NCBI RefSeq assembly: GCF_022829345.1
Contig: NZ_JAKSXV010000089.1
Location: 124,001-188,000 of the forward strand
Length of the DNA stretch: 64,000 nt
Source: Methylobacterium sp. J-090
GTDB taxonomy: Bacteria; Pseudomonadota; Alphaproteobacteria; Rhizobiales; Beijerinckiaceae
Reading direction: 5' to 3'
The notes beneath the pieces are model-generated. The model was not told the DNA's origin, ran no database searches, and saw only the letters and a program-made list of their open reading frames with translations. Within the stretch, counting starts at the first letter, position 1. Each line of letters begins with the position of its first letter. Positions 53,948 through 62,701 of the stretch are shown one piece after another. Made by a program: the position numbers and the translations under genes.

Positions 53948-54322
53948 ATGGCAAAGACCACGACCAAGAGCCCGGCCAAGGACGCGGCCAAGAGCACCGA
54001 CAAGAGCGCCGAGGCCGCGGCCGAGAAGCCCGTAAAGGGTAAGAAGGTCGCCGCCCCCAAGGCGGAAGGCGCCAAGCCCAACGCCCTCCAGCAGCCGCTG
54101 AAGCCCTCCCCGGAATTGGCCGCCGTCGTCGGCGACGCCTCCCTGCCGCGCGGCGAGGTGGTCAGTAAGGTCTGGGAATACATCAAGAAGCACGAGCTTC
54201 AGAACCCTGAGAACAAGCGCGAGATCCTCGCCGACGACAAGCTCAAGAAGGTCTTCGGCAAAGATAAGTGCACGATGTTCGAGATGAACAAGCATCTCGC
54301 CGCCCATCTCAAGTCCGCCTGA
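53948..54322 (+). CDS. SWIB/MDM2-domain protein
   Basis: A 124-residue basic protein. The first 45 residues are Lys/Ala-rich and histone H1-like (KSPAKDAAKSTDKSAEAA). Residues 50-122 are a SWIB domain: LPRGEVVSKVWEYIKKHELQ, NPENKREILADDKLKKVF and a final helix FEMNKHLAAHLKSA. Such proteins occur in Chlamydia and some alphaproteobacteria and may bind DNA or chromatin-like complexes. CGGAGG lies seven bases before the ATG. A likely stress promoter precedes it. Confidence 0.85.
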   Translation: MAKTTTKSPAKDAAKSTDKSAEAAAEKPVKGKKVAAPKAEGAKPNALQQPLKPSPELAAVVGDASLPRGEVVSKVWEYIKKHELQNPENKREILADDKLKKVFGKDKCTMFEMNKHLAAHLKSA

Positions 54323-54326
54323 CCCT

Positions 54327-55154
54327 ATGGACCGTCGCGCCGGCCCCACGCTTGGGCCGGCGGACGAGGCCGGCCCGAACCGTCGCGATCTGGCGGGCCT
54401 GGCCGCCGGAGGCCTCGCCGCGGCGGGTCTGGCGGCGTCGGGCCGGGCGGCCGCGGGACGGGAAGGGTCACGGCCCCCGCCCTTGCGCGTGGCAATGCTG
54501 CTGTTCCCCGGCATGACCGCCCTCGACGTGGTCGGTCCGCAGAACCTCCTGTCCGGTCTTGCCGGGCCGCGCATCCACCTCGTGGCCGAGCATCGCGGCC
54601 CGGTCACCAGCGATACCGGCCTCGCCATCGTCGCGACGGCGGATTTCACGAGTTGCCCGCGCGACCTCCACGTCCTGTTCGTGCCCGGTGGCGACGGCAC
54701 CCCCGGCCAGATGCGGAACGAGACCCTCCTCGCTTTCCTGCGCGACCGGGCCGAACGCGCGGCCTGGGTGACGAGCGTGTGCACCGGCTCGCTGATCCTG
54801 GGTGCGGCCGGCCTGCTCACGGGCTACCGGGCGACCTCGCACTGGTGCGTGCGCGACAGCGTCCTACCCCTCTTCGGCGCCATCCCCGTGGAGGCCCGCG
54901 TGGTGTTCGACCGCAACCGCTGCACGGCGGCGGGCGTCTCGGCCGGCCTCGACTTCGCCCTGGCCCTGGCCGCCCGCCTGCGCGATCCGGACCATGCCCG
55001 CACGAGCCAGCTCGTGGCGGAGTACGCGCCATCGCCGCCCTTCGATGCCGGCACGCCGCACGCTGCTGGCCCGGCCATCACCCGCGCGGCGAACGCGATC
55101 CTCGAGGACCTGGCCCGGGGATCGCTCGCCGCCGCCCGGGCGCGGCGGGACTGA
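54327..55154 (+). CDS. exported DJ-1/PfpI family protein (isonitrile hydratase-like)
   Basis: A 275-residue protein. The N-terminus NRRDLAGLAAGGLAAAGLAA looks like a Tat signal (twin Arg, hydrophobic helix). The rest is a GATase1-like DJ-1/PfpI domain: RVAMLLFPGMTALDVVGP, LFVPGGDG and the nucleophile Cys in VTSVCTGSLILGAAGLLTG followed by THW-like ATSHW. This is the arrangement in isonitrile hydratase and AraC-less ThiJ proteins. It begins four bases after the SWIB gene stop, so the two are probably co-transcribed. Confidence 0.82.
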   Translation: MDRRAGPTLGPADEAGPNRRDLAGLAAGGLAAAGLAASGRAAAGREGSRPPPLRVAMLLFPGMTALDVVGPQNLLSGLAGPRIHLVAEHRGPVTSDTGLAIVATADFTSCPRDLHVLFVPGGDGTPGQMRNETLLAFLRDRAERAAWVTSVCTGSLILGAAGLLTGYRATSHWCVRDSVLPLFGAIPVEARVVFDRNRCTAAGVSAGLDFALALAARLRDPDHARTSQLVAEYAPSPPFDAGTPHAAGPAITRAANAILEDLARGSLAAARARRD

Positions 55155-55276
55155 GCGTCCCCGGGCGGCGATCTCAGGCGGGAAGGGCGGAACAAGCCCC
55201 CGCAACCCACTGGTGTGGCGGGGAATTTGCGTTAACGTCGCCACCATCTCACGAACATCCAGAAGCGAGACGATGC

Positions 55277-56749
55277 ATGGCGGGCGGTTTGGCGGACGAC
55301 CTCATCCGGACGAAGTCCCTGGAACGCCTGAATTCCGACGCGGAGGGCGGTGAGCACAAGCTCGCCCGCACCCTCGGTCCCTGGAGCCTCATCGCCCTCG
55401 GGATCGGCGCGGTGATCGGGGCGGGCCTGTTCTCGCTCACCGGCATCGCGGCGGCCGAGCATGCGGGCCCGGCCGTGGTGATCTCCTTCGCCATCGCCTC
55501 CATCGCCTGCGCGTTCGCCGGCATGTGCTACAGCGAGCTCGCCGGCATGATCCCGGTGGCCGGCTCGGCCTACACCTACGCCTACGCCACCATGGGCGAA
55601 CTCGTGGCCTGGATCATCGGCTGGGACCTCGTCCTCGAATATGCCGTCGGCGCCGCCACCGTGTCGGTGAGCTGGTCGAGCTACGTCACCCGCTTCCTGC
55701 GCGACTCCCTCGGGATCAATCTCCCCCCAAGCCTCGTCCACTCGCCGTTCGAGACCTACACGGTCGATGGCGTGACGGCACACGGGCTCGTCAACCTGCC
55801 GGCGATCCTCATCATCGTGGCGGCCTCCGCCCTCCTCATGATCGGCATCCGGGAATCGGCCCGGGTCAACGCCGTCGTGGTGATGATCAAACTCGCGGTG
55901 GTGGCCGTCGTGGTCGGTGTCGGCCTGTTCTACATCAAGGCGCAGAACTATGTGCCGTTCATCCCCGAGAACACCGGCACCTTCGGTGAGTACGGCTGGA
56001 GCGGGATCATGCGCGGCGCCGGCGTGGTGTTCTTCGCCTATGTGGGCTTCGACGCCGTCTCGACGGCGGCGCAGGAGGCGAAGAACCCCCAGCGCAACAT
56101 GATGATCGGCATCCTGGGCTCGCTCGCCATCTGCACGGTGATCTACATCGCCTTCGCGGGCGTGCTCACCGGCCTGGTCCACTACGACCAGATGAAGGGC
56201 GACGCGGCCCCCGTGAACACCGCCATCGCGCAGACGCCGTTCCCGTGGCTGCGCAGCCTCGTGACGCTGGGCGTCATCGCGGGCTTCTCCACGGTGATCC
56301 TGGTGCTGCTGCTCGGCCAGAGCCGGGTGTTCTATTCCATGAGCCAGGATCGGCTGCTGCCGGGCTTCTTCTCCAAGATCCACCCGACCTGGAAGACGCC
56401 CTACCGCTCGAACCTGTTCTTCATGGTGTTCACCGGCGCGCTCGGCGGTTTCCTGCCCATCTCTCAGCTCGGTCACATGACCAGCATCGGGACCCTGCTG
56501 GCCTTCATGCTGGTGTGCGCCGGCGTCATCATCCTGCGCCGGACCCAACCCGACGCGCGGCGCGACTACCGCACCCCCCTGGTGCCCCTGGTGCCGATCC
56601 TCGGCATCGTCAGCTGCTTTGCCATGATGGTGTCGCTGGATGGCGAGACCTGGCTGCGTCTCCTGGTCTGGCTCGCCCTCGGCTTCGTGATCTATTTCAG
56701 CTGGAGCCGCCGCCACAGCCGCATCGGCCGCGAGGAACCCGGCGCCTGA
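55277..56749 (+). CDS. amino acid permease (APC family)
   Basis: A 490-residue transporter with 12 helices. Family signatures are SLIALGIGAVIGAGLFSLTG (helix 1) and the helix 6-7 region VVFFAYVGFDAVSTAAQEAK with the FDA motif. Relatives (YfnA/CAT type) import cationic or neutral amino acids. The ATG at 55277 is used. Substrate is not deducible. Confidence 0.88.
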   Translation: MAGGLADDLIRTKSLERLNSDAEGGEHKLARTLGPWSLIALGIGAVIGAGLFSLTGIAAAEHAGPAVVISFAIASIACAFAGMCYSELAGMIPVAGSAYTYAYATMGELVAWIIGWDLVLEYAVGAATVSVSWSSYVTRFLRDSLGINLPPSLVHSPFETYTVDGVTAHGLVNLPAILIIVAASALLMIGIRESARVNAVVVMIKLAVVAVVVGVGLFYIKAQNYVPFIPENTGTFGEYGWSGIMRGAGVVFFAYVGFDAVSTAAQEAKNPQRNMMIGILGSLAICTVIYIAFAGVLTGLVHYDQMKGDAAPVNTAIAQTPFPWLRSLVTLGVIAGFSTVILVLLLGQSRVFYSMSQDRLLPGFFSKIHPTWKTPYRSNLFFMVFTGALGGFLPISQLGHMTSIGTLLAFMLVCAGVIILRRTQPDARRDYRTPLVPLVPILGIVSCFAMMVSLDGETWLRLLVWLALGFVIYFSWSRRHSRIGREEPGA

Positions 56750-56823
56750 GGCCCACGAAGACCCGGGCGCGAGACGCCTGCACGGCGTGAGGCGCAGGCA
56801 CAGGACGGTCGCTTGGACACCCG

Positions 56824-57603
56824 ATGGCCAATCTGAACTACTACCACGAATCCGGTCTCAGCGCGGCCTTCTACGATGTCGTCTCCAACGCCTATCCGTT
56901 CCGGGGCGACATCGATTTCTACGCCGCCCTGGCGGGCCCCGCCGGGGCCTCGGTGCTGGAGCTCGGTTGCGGCACTGGCCGCATCGTGATCGCCCTGGCG
57001 GAGCGGGGCTACGGCGTCTTCGGTGTCGATCTGGCCCCGGCGATGATCCAGCGCGCGGCGATGAAGTGCGAGCGCCTGCCGCCGGAGGTGGGACGCCGGA
57101 TCGCCCTGATGCAGGGCGACATGACCCGCGTGGCCCTGGACCGCCGGTTCGATGCCGTGATCATCCCGTTCTACGGTTACGCGCACCTCGCCGATCCCGC
57201 GGCACGGGCGCGAGCCCTCGCGGTGGTGGCCGAGCACCTGCGGCCCGGTGGACAGGCGGCGATCCACCTCCCCGCCCCCGCGATGCTGCGCCGGCCCCTC
57301 GGCGACGAGGAATTGTCCGGCCCCTACAACGCCGCCGGGGATCAGGTTCGAATCCGTGTCGTCGAGCGGACCTTCGACGAAGCGACCAGCCGCTTCCGTC
57401 AGGTGATGGACTACACCCTGATCGATGCCGCCGGGACCGTGACGCGCCAGTCGCGGGAGGACCTCGTCTATCATGCCGCCGGTCGCGACGAGATCGCCGG
57501 CAGCGCGGATCGCTGCGGCCTGACCCTGTCCCGGACGCTCGCGGATTTCGACGGCTCGGAGACCGGCCGCGAGATCATCCATGTGTTCACCCGACGGGAC
57601 TGA
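56824..57603 (+). CDS. class I SAM-dependent methyltransferase
   Basis: A 259-residue methyltransferase. Motif I is VLELGCGTGRIVIALAERG near residue 45, motif II is FGVDLAPAMIQ, followed by LMQGDMTRVALDRRFDAVI and the PFYGYAHLADP segment. It has no membrane segment. The C-terminal 90 residues form an additional beta/helix domain (VMDYTLIDAAGTVT). The substrate is unknown. It lies 74 bp after the amino acid permease. Confidence 0.82.
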   Translation: MANLNYYHESGLSAAFYDVVSNAYPFRGDIDFYAALAGPAGASVLELGCGTGRIVIALAERGYGVFGVDLAPAMIQRAAMKCERLPPEVGRRIALMQGDMTRVALDRRFDAVIIPFYGYAHLADPAARARALAVVAEHLRPGGQAAIHLPAPAMLRRPLGDEELSGPYNAAGDQVRIRVVERTFDEATSRFRQVMDYTLIDAAGTVTRQSREDLVYHAAGRDEIAGSADRCGLTLSRTLADFDGSETGREIIHVFTRRD

Positions 57604-57703
57604 CATCGCGTTGTCGCGTGATGGCGCAACGGGATGTCTGCCGGGGTCGACGTCCGGGCCTTTGATCGAGCCCGCCGAAGACTATGCATTTGACGTTCAC
57701 ACT

Positions 57704-57729
57704 CGAACCGATATCGGTGTCGGACCGTT
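57704..57729 (+). promoter_or_regulatory. candidate EcfG-like promoter of the Gly/Tyr/Arg-repeat gene
   Basis: CGAAC, 17 bases, then CGTT is one mismatch from the EcfG consensus GGAAC-N16-17-CGTT. It lies 29 bp before the start codon. A TTGACG box also occurs at about 57690, so the assignment is weak. Confidence 0.3.
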
Positions 57730-57758
57730 AATTCATTTGATGAGGGAGTAGACGCGCG

Positions 57759-58115
57759 ATGAAGTCTCTTTTGGCAGTGGCGGCCGTCGGCCTGAGCCTG
57801 ATCGGTGCGGTGGGCGTCGCCTCCGCCCAGCCGTATGGTGGGCGTGACTATGGCTATGGTGGGCGCGACTCCGGCTACGGCGGGCGTGAGTCCGGCTATG
57901 GCGACCGCGATTACGGGCGCCGGGGACGCGACGATGACGACGACCGGGGCCGGGGCTCCCGGGGGCGGGACTCGGGATACGGCGGCTTCGACGAGAGCGC
58001 CTATATCCGGTGCAACCCCGATGTTCGCCAAGCCCTTCGCAACGGGCAGCTGACCTCGGCCCTGGCGCACTATCAGAAGTTCGGCCGTCGTGAAGGACGG
58101 CGCCTCAGCTGCTGA
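57759..58115 (+). CDS. secreted Gly/Tyr/Arg-repeat protein with PDV-HY-EGR motif
   Basis: A 118-residue protein. A signal peptide ([22 protein letters not shown]) is followed by a [23 protein letters not shown] repeat to about residue 60 and a basic Asp-rich stretch. The last 40 residues, [34 protein letters not shown], match the NPDV..HY..G..EGR motif seen in some surface glycosyltransferases and hemolysin-like proteins. Two cysteines bracket this motif and may pair. GGGAG lies upstream. Function unknown. Confidence 0.6.
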   Translation: MKSLLAVAAVGLSLIGAVGVASAQPYGGRDYGYGGRDSGYGGRESGYGDRDYGRRGRDDDDDRGRGSRGRDSGYGGFDESAYIRCNPDVRQALRNGQLTSALAHYQKFGRREGRRLSC

Positions 58116-58738
58116 GCCGCGATCTGGATCGATCGCCGACAAGCCCGCCACGGCGCGAGCCGGGCGGGCACGGGCGAGCTGCAAGAGCGGGCCTCCGCCA
58201 ACCCAGTACCCAACGTGGCCGATCTGAATTGGCGCCGCCCTGGGGATTACCGGGTCAGGGCCGAAATCATCTCATACGGCGCTTCATGCGCTAAACGTGC
58301 ATGATCGACCTTGGAATTTCTGATCTTACCTGGCTTTGCCTTATTAACCCAAGGCTATAGAATTGTCGATCCGACATTTCAAGACTTTGATTTCCCTCAC
58401 CGCTCCACACGCTGATCCCGGCATATCTTTCGGTCGTCGACGGATTCGTGCCCGATCCTCTTCATGATACACATGTTGACTCAACCGCGCGAAACCGGGC
58501 GGAGCGATTGCCGAATTATCCCGACTTGTATTGCTACTTGTCCAGCGATCATCCTGCGGGATAAGGAAACAATGTGACATGAACATCACGCGCCTAGTCA
58601 TTCAGCAGTTTAGAGGCTGCTGAAGCTGCCGGGTCGAGCGTGACGGTATTGCCCTGTCCGCGCCCCTTCGCCCATGAAAGCTGCACACGTTGCTCGAAGG
58701 CGGCGGCTACGAAAACGGTCTTGGGTCGGGGAAGAATC
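58116..58738. promoter_or_regulatory. long AT-richer intergenic region upstream of the TonB receptor
   Basis: This 623-bp gap has lower GC than its neighbours and no supported gene. A hairpin GCCCGCC/GGCGGGC (58143-58169) follows the repeat-protein gene and may end its transcript. At 58364-58376 lies the inverted repeat TGTCG-ATC-CGACA, a candidate operator. Nothing else recognised. Confidence 0.45.
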
Positions 58739-61279
58739 ATGCGCTCGCTGCGGTACAGCCTGTTCGCTTCGGTAGCCTTGCTACCGTGTGTCGCTCAGGC
58801 ACAGAGCTCGGTTTCCCTGAGCGAGATCAGCGTTGTGGCAACCACCCCGGTCGGCGTCGCGTCCGGAAGCGGGGCCCCCAGCGTCCCGGTGCTCCAGGCT
58901 CCGGGCGGGCCGGCCCTGCAGATTCCGGATACCTCGCGCCTGCGCGGCGGTGCGCTGCCCCTCAACAAGATTCCCAGCACCGTCGAGACGGTCACGGCCG
59001 CCGACCTGAACTTCGACCGGGCGACCTTCAACGCCGTCGAGACCCTGGCCCGGCGCGTGCCCGGCCTCAACCTCTCGGACAGCCAGGGCAACAACAACCG
59101 CGTCGACATCAACTATCGCGGCTTCCAGGCCTCGCCGGTCACGGGCGTGCCGCAGGGCCTCGCCGTCTACCAGAACGGCGTCCGCATCAACGAGGCCTTC
59201 GGCGACACGGTCAACCTCGACCTGATCCCGCAGGTCGCCATCAACCGCATCGACGTCGTGACCGGCAATCCGGTCTTCGGCCTCAACGCCCTCGGCGGCG
59301 CGATCAACATCCAGATGAAGAACGGCTTCAACTGGCAGGGCACCGAAGTCACCGCGCTCGGCGGCTCGGACGGGCGCATCGCTGGCTCCCTGCAGCACGG
59401 CAAGATGATCGGCCCCTGGAGCATCTACTTCGCGGGCGACGGCCTCAACGACCGGGGCTGGCGCTTCCAGAGCCCCAGCACCATCGGCCGCGTCTACGGC
59501 GATGTCGGCTACCGGACGCAGGATTCGGAGTTCCACCTCATCGGACAGATGGCGCGGACCTACTTCGGGGCCGCCGCCGCGACGCCGACGGACTTCACCC
59601 ACGTGGAGCCGCGGGCGATCTTCACCTACCCGCAGACCACCACCACCGAAGTCGGCACCATCCAGCTCACCGGCCGCGTCGACCTCTCGCCGACCTGGGA
59701 CATCTCCGGCAACGCCTACTTCCGGCGCTTCAGCCAGCGCTACATCGACGGCAACGACAGCGATTTCGAGAATTGCAGCACGCGGTCGAGCTTCCGCGGT
59801 CGCCTCTGCTTCGAGGATGACGGCTTCAGCCCCTCGGCCGGCCAGTCGCAGCTCGACTTCCGCAATCAGTTCCTGATGCTGGGCCGGGGTGCCCCGAACG
59901 GTATCCCGTTCACGGCGGGCGTGCCCTACGGCACCCTCGACGTCACCAAGACCGAGGCGACGGGCTACGGCGGCACGCTCCAGGCGGCCAACCGCGACCG
60001 GGTGTTCGGCTTCAACAACAGCTTCGTGGTCGGCGGCTCCATCGACGTCGCGGATTACGGCTTCAAGTCGTCGAGCACCCTGGGTGTGATCAACCCCGAC
60101 CTGTCGGTGACGACGAACCCGCTCACCGCCGCCTACGGCACAGTCCCGGGTCTCGGCACCGATTTCCTGCGCACGGCCGCGGCGCTCGGCATCGCGCCGA
60201 GTTCGGTCACGGGCTCGAACCTCTACATGGGCCTCTACGCCACGGACACCATCGACATCACCGACGCCCTCTCGCTGACGGCGGGTGCGCGGCTCAACTT
60301 CGCCCGCATCTCGAGCCAGGATCAGACGGGCTTTTCGCCGGACGTGACGGGCACACACTACTTCAACAAGATCAACCCGGTGGCGGGCCTGACCTACCGC
60401 TTCGCCCCGGGCCTGAACCTCTACGGCGGCTACTCCGAGTCGAACCGCGCGCCGACGCCCCTCGAACTCGCCTGCGCCAACCCGCTCCGCCCCTGCCTGC
60501 TGCCGAACTCCCTCGTTGCCGATCCGCCGCTCAAGCAGGTCGAGGGCCAGACCTACGAGGTCGGCTTCCGCGGCGCCCTGCCGAACTTCTACGATGGCGG
60601 CTTGGTCAACTACAAGGTCGGGGCCTTCCGCACCGACCTGACCAACGACATCCTGTCGCTCGCCACCCCCGGCAACGCCGCGCGCGGCTACTTCGTCAAC
60701 GTGCCGGCGACCCGTCGCCAGGGCGTCGAGGTCGGTCTCGAATACGTCGCCGACTGGCTGACCGTCTACGCGAACTACGCCCTGATCGATGCCACGTTCC
60801 GCTTCAACGGCACGCTTTCCTCGCCCAACAACCCCCTGTCGGTGGACGGCGCGATCGACGTGGTGCCGGGCAACAAGGTCCCGCTGATCCCCGACCACCA
60901 GTTCAAGGTCGGCTTCGATGTCGAGGTTCTGCCGCGCTGGCGCGTCGGCATGGCCATGCAGGCCTTCTCGTCCGCCTATTACCGCGGCGACGAATCCAAC
61001 CTGAACCGCAAGCTGCCCGCCTACTACGTGCTCAACCTGAACACGAGCTACCGGGTCAACCGGAACCTCGAACTGTTCGGCTACGCCACCAACCTGACGA
61101 ACAACCGCTACACCACGTTCGGCACGTTCTTCGAACCGGGCCTGGTGGCCAACCGGTACCCGGTCAGCGACGTGCGCACCACGACGCTTGCCCAGCCGCT
61201 CTCGATCTACGGCGGCATCCGCTACACCTTCGGCGAGGCCCCTGTGCCCATGCCGGAGCCCATCGTCCGCAAGTACTGA
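58739..61279 (+). CDS. TonB-dependent outer-membrane receptor
   Basis: An 846-residue receptor. A signal peptide (SLRYSLFASVALLPCVAQA) is followed by the TonB-box-like EISVVATTP and a plug domain (KIPSTVETVTAADLNFDRAT, INYRGFQASPVTGVPQGLAV). The 22-strand barrel then runs to the C-terminus with typical YGGYSESNRAPTPLELACAN and VNLDLIP motifs; the end is IYGGIRYTFGEAPVPMPEP. GGGGAAG lies just before the ATG. It imports a ferric, lanthanide, vitamin or similar complex; the ligand is not evident. No partner periplasmic protein is adjacent. Confidence 0.92.
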   Translation: MRSLRYSLFASVALLPCVAQAQSSVSLSEISVVATTPVGVASGSGAPSVPVLQAPGGPALQIPDTSRLRGGALPLNKIPSTVETVTAADLNFDRATFNAVETLARRVPGLNLSDSQGNNNRVDINYRGFQASPVTGVPQGLAVYQNGVRINEAFGDTVNLDLIPQVAINRIDVVTGNPVFGLNALGGAINIQMKNGFNWQGTEVTALGGSDGRIAGSLQHGKMIGPWSIYFAGDGLNDRGWRFQSPSTIGRVYGDVGYRTQDSEFHLIGQMARTYFGAAAATPTDFTHVEPRAIFTYPQTTTTEVGTIQLTGRVDLSPTWDISGNAYFRRFSQRYIDGNDSDFENCSTRSSFRGRLCFEDDGFSPSAGQSQLDFRNQFLMLGRGAPNGIPFTAGVPYGTLDVTKTEATGYGGTLQAANRDRVFGFNNSFVVGGSIDVADYGFKSSSTLGVINPDLSVTTNPLTAAYGTVPGLGTDFLRTAAALGIAPSSVTGSNLYMGLYATDTIDITDALSLTAGARLNFARISSQDQTGFSPDVTGTHYFNKINPVAGLTYRFAPGLNLYGGYSESNRAPTPLELACANPLRPCLLPNSLVADPPLKQVEGQTYEVGFRGALPNFYDGGLVNYKVGAFRTDLTNDILSLATPGNAARGYFVNVPATRRQGVEVGLEYVADWLTVYANYALIDATFRFNGTLSSPNNPLSVDGAIDVVPGNKVPLIPDHQFKVGFDVEVLPRWRVGMAMQAFSSAYYRGDESNLNRKLPAYYVLNLNTSYRVNRNLELFGYATNLTNNRYTTFGTFFEPGLVANRYPVSDVRTTTLAQPLSIYGGIRYTFGEAPVPMPEPIVRKY

Positions 61280-61289
61280 TCGGACCGCA

Positions 61290-61400
61290 CCTGATACGGC
61301 CTCCGCTTGATCGGAGCGGCGGCTGGATCAGACGAGCCCGTGCGCGACGCCCGAGCGAAACCCAAATCCGCCATCCCGAAGGGATCCATCGGATTTGGCA
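61290..61400 (+). repeat. dispersed stem-loop repeat, copy B
   Basis: Starts CCTGATACGGCCTCCGCT, 11 bp after the TonB receptor stop codon, and matches copy A (47756-47867, opposite strand) along about 110 bp with substitutions. Its 3' part folds as CCAAATCCG..ATCCC-GAA-GGGAT..CGGATTTGG (61362-61398). Confidence 0.65.
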
Positions 61401-61448
61401 TGAGCCTGTCCCCCGCCGCGAACCGGTGAAGGGTCAGGTCGGAATCAA

Positions 61449-61478
61449 GAAGGCCGGCCTCGAACGGGGCCGGCCTTC
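61449..61478. terminator. bidirectional hairpin terminator
   Basis: A perfect 11-base stem GAAGGCCGGCC / GGCCGGCCTTC closes an eight-base loop between the convergent TonB receptor and MetA/SphA-like genes. It lacks a long T-run but is symmetrical and well placed for both. Confidence 0.6.
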
Positions 61479-61524
61479 TCGTCGTGTCGAGGGGATCGGA
61501 TGCGCAAGCCGCGATCGTCGGGGC

Positions 61525-62382
61525 TCAGCGCGAAAAGATCGGCCGAAGCGGCTCCGCGCCGCCGTCCTTGTAGACCGGTACGATCGCACGCAGCCATCCG
61601 CGCGTGTCGACGCCGCCATAGTTGCTCTGTGCCACGTCGCGGGTGACGTAGGCCTGGAGATTCACCGGTCCGAAATCATAGCCGATCAATCCACCGACAG
61701 CGACCTGACCCTGGCGCTGGGTGCCGGGTCGGCGCGTCGTCGGCAGGTCCGTGGATGCGAAGGCGACGGGCCCGACTTCCCATTTGCCGAACTTCCTGGT
61801 GGCCGTGAGGTCGAGGTTGAGGAAGTCCGGATAGTAGGTCCCGAGCGGCGACACCGTGTCCAGCAGGATGCCGTGCAGCACGTGGGCCGTGAGGTTGAGG
61901 CCGTCGCCGTTGTAGGTGGCGGCGAAGCGCTGGTGCAGCACGGCGTTCTGGATCACGATCCGCGTGTCGCTCGGCACGTAGGCGCCGAGCAGGTAGCTGA
62001 CATGGACGTGCTCGCTCAGGGTCCAGGCCACTTGGCCCGCGAGGAGGGTCTGGCCGATGCCGCTCTGATAGGGCGCACCCCGGCTGCTCGTTGCCGCGAT
62101 CGGCTGGAGCACGACGAATTGCAGGCGCCCGCCCGCCAGGGTCCACGGCGTCGCCCAGATGAAGCTCGGCAGGTTGATGTTGAGTTCGGTGCCGCGCGGC
62201 TCGGTGCTGCGGATGCCGAAGCTCGATGTGTTGACGAAGTAGAGGCCCACCGCGAACGGCGCGCCGGCGGGCAGGCCGACGGTCTGGCCCGGCTGCGCGG
62301 CCGACCCCGCCTGAGCCGTCCCGCCCGCCAGGGCAGCGACCATCGCAAGCGATCCCATCAAACCGCCCTTGAAGCCCGTCAT
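61525..62382 (-). CDS. outer-membrane transporter of the MetA/SphA (phenol) family
   Basis: A 285-residue protein with a signal peptide (MGSLAMVAALAGGTAQA), then a beta-barrel. The family is recognised by AVGLYFVNTSS, LNINLPSFIWATPW and the later GYDFGPVNLQAYVTRDV. Family members are annotated 'MetA-pathway of phenol degradation' or SphA and are thought to form outer-membrane channels, but function is not settled. It is convergent with the TonB receptor. Start ATG at 62382. Confidence 0.75.
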   Translation of the reverse strand: MTGFKGGLMGSLAMVAALAGGTAQAGSAAQPGQTVGLPAGAPFAVGLYFVNTSSFGIRSTEPRGTELNINLPSFIWATPWTLAGGRLQFVVLQPIAATSSRGAPYQSGIGQTLLAGQVAWTLSEHVHVSYLLGAYVPSDTRIVIQNAVLHQRFAATYNGDGLNLTAHVLHGILLDTVSPLGTYYPDFLNLDLTATRKFGKWEVGPVAFASTDLPTTRRPGTQRQGQVAVGGLIGYDFGPVNLQAYVTRDVAQSNYGGVDTRGWLRAIVPVYKDGGAEPLRPIFSR

Positions 62383-62656
62383 CCGTCCCACCCTTGTCCC
62401 GACCCTAGGCCTCGTCTGCATGCCGCCGACGCGACGTCAGGTCGAGGCATCCCGCGCGCCGTCTTCGCTCGGGCAGGGACTCCCTCCGTCGTCGTGGCCG
62501 CGGCGCAACACGACCCCAGCCGGGATGACGTTCAGGGATACTTGGCCCAGAATCCGGGACATCTGGCTCAAAAGGAAAAGCCTCGACCGGGTTTCCGGGC
62601 GAGGCTCGAAGCACTCCAGACGTTTTATGAAATCGCGATGGAGCCAGCGATTTAAA

Positions 62657-62701
62657 TGGTGGGTGCACAAGGGTTCGAACCTTGGACCCGCTGATTAAGA
62701 G
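62657..62701 (-). other. 3' fragment of tRNA-Lys(CUU), probable attachment site of a second element
   Basis: On the minus strand the segment reads CTCTTAATCAGCGGG, then the T-arm CAAGG-TTCGAAC-CCTTG, acceptor strand TGCACCC, discriminator A and CCA. It covers a tRNA-Lys(CUU) from the anticodon loop to the 3' end. The 5' half is absent; the sequence diverges right after the loop. A truncated 3' end is what a tyrosine integrase leaves at the distal junction. Confidence 0.75.

Noticed and set aside
58344..58601. 85-codon minus-strand frame in the leader of the TonB receptor
   Set aside because: AT-richer composition, codon use unlike the genome, no ribosome site, no family.
58781..60898. Minus-strand frame of about 700 codons across the TonB receptor
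   Set aside because: Antisense shadow of a well-supported receptor, Val/Arg/Glu/Ala low complexity, no ribosome site.
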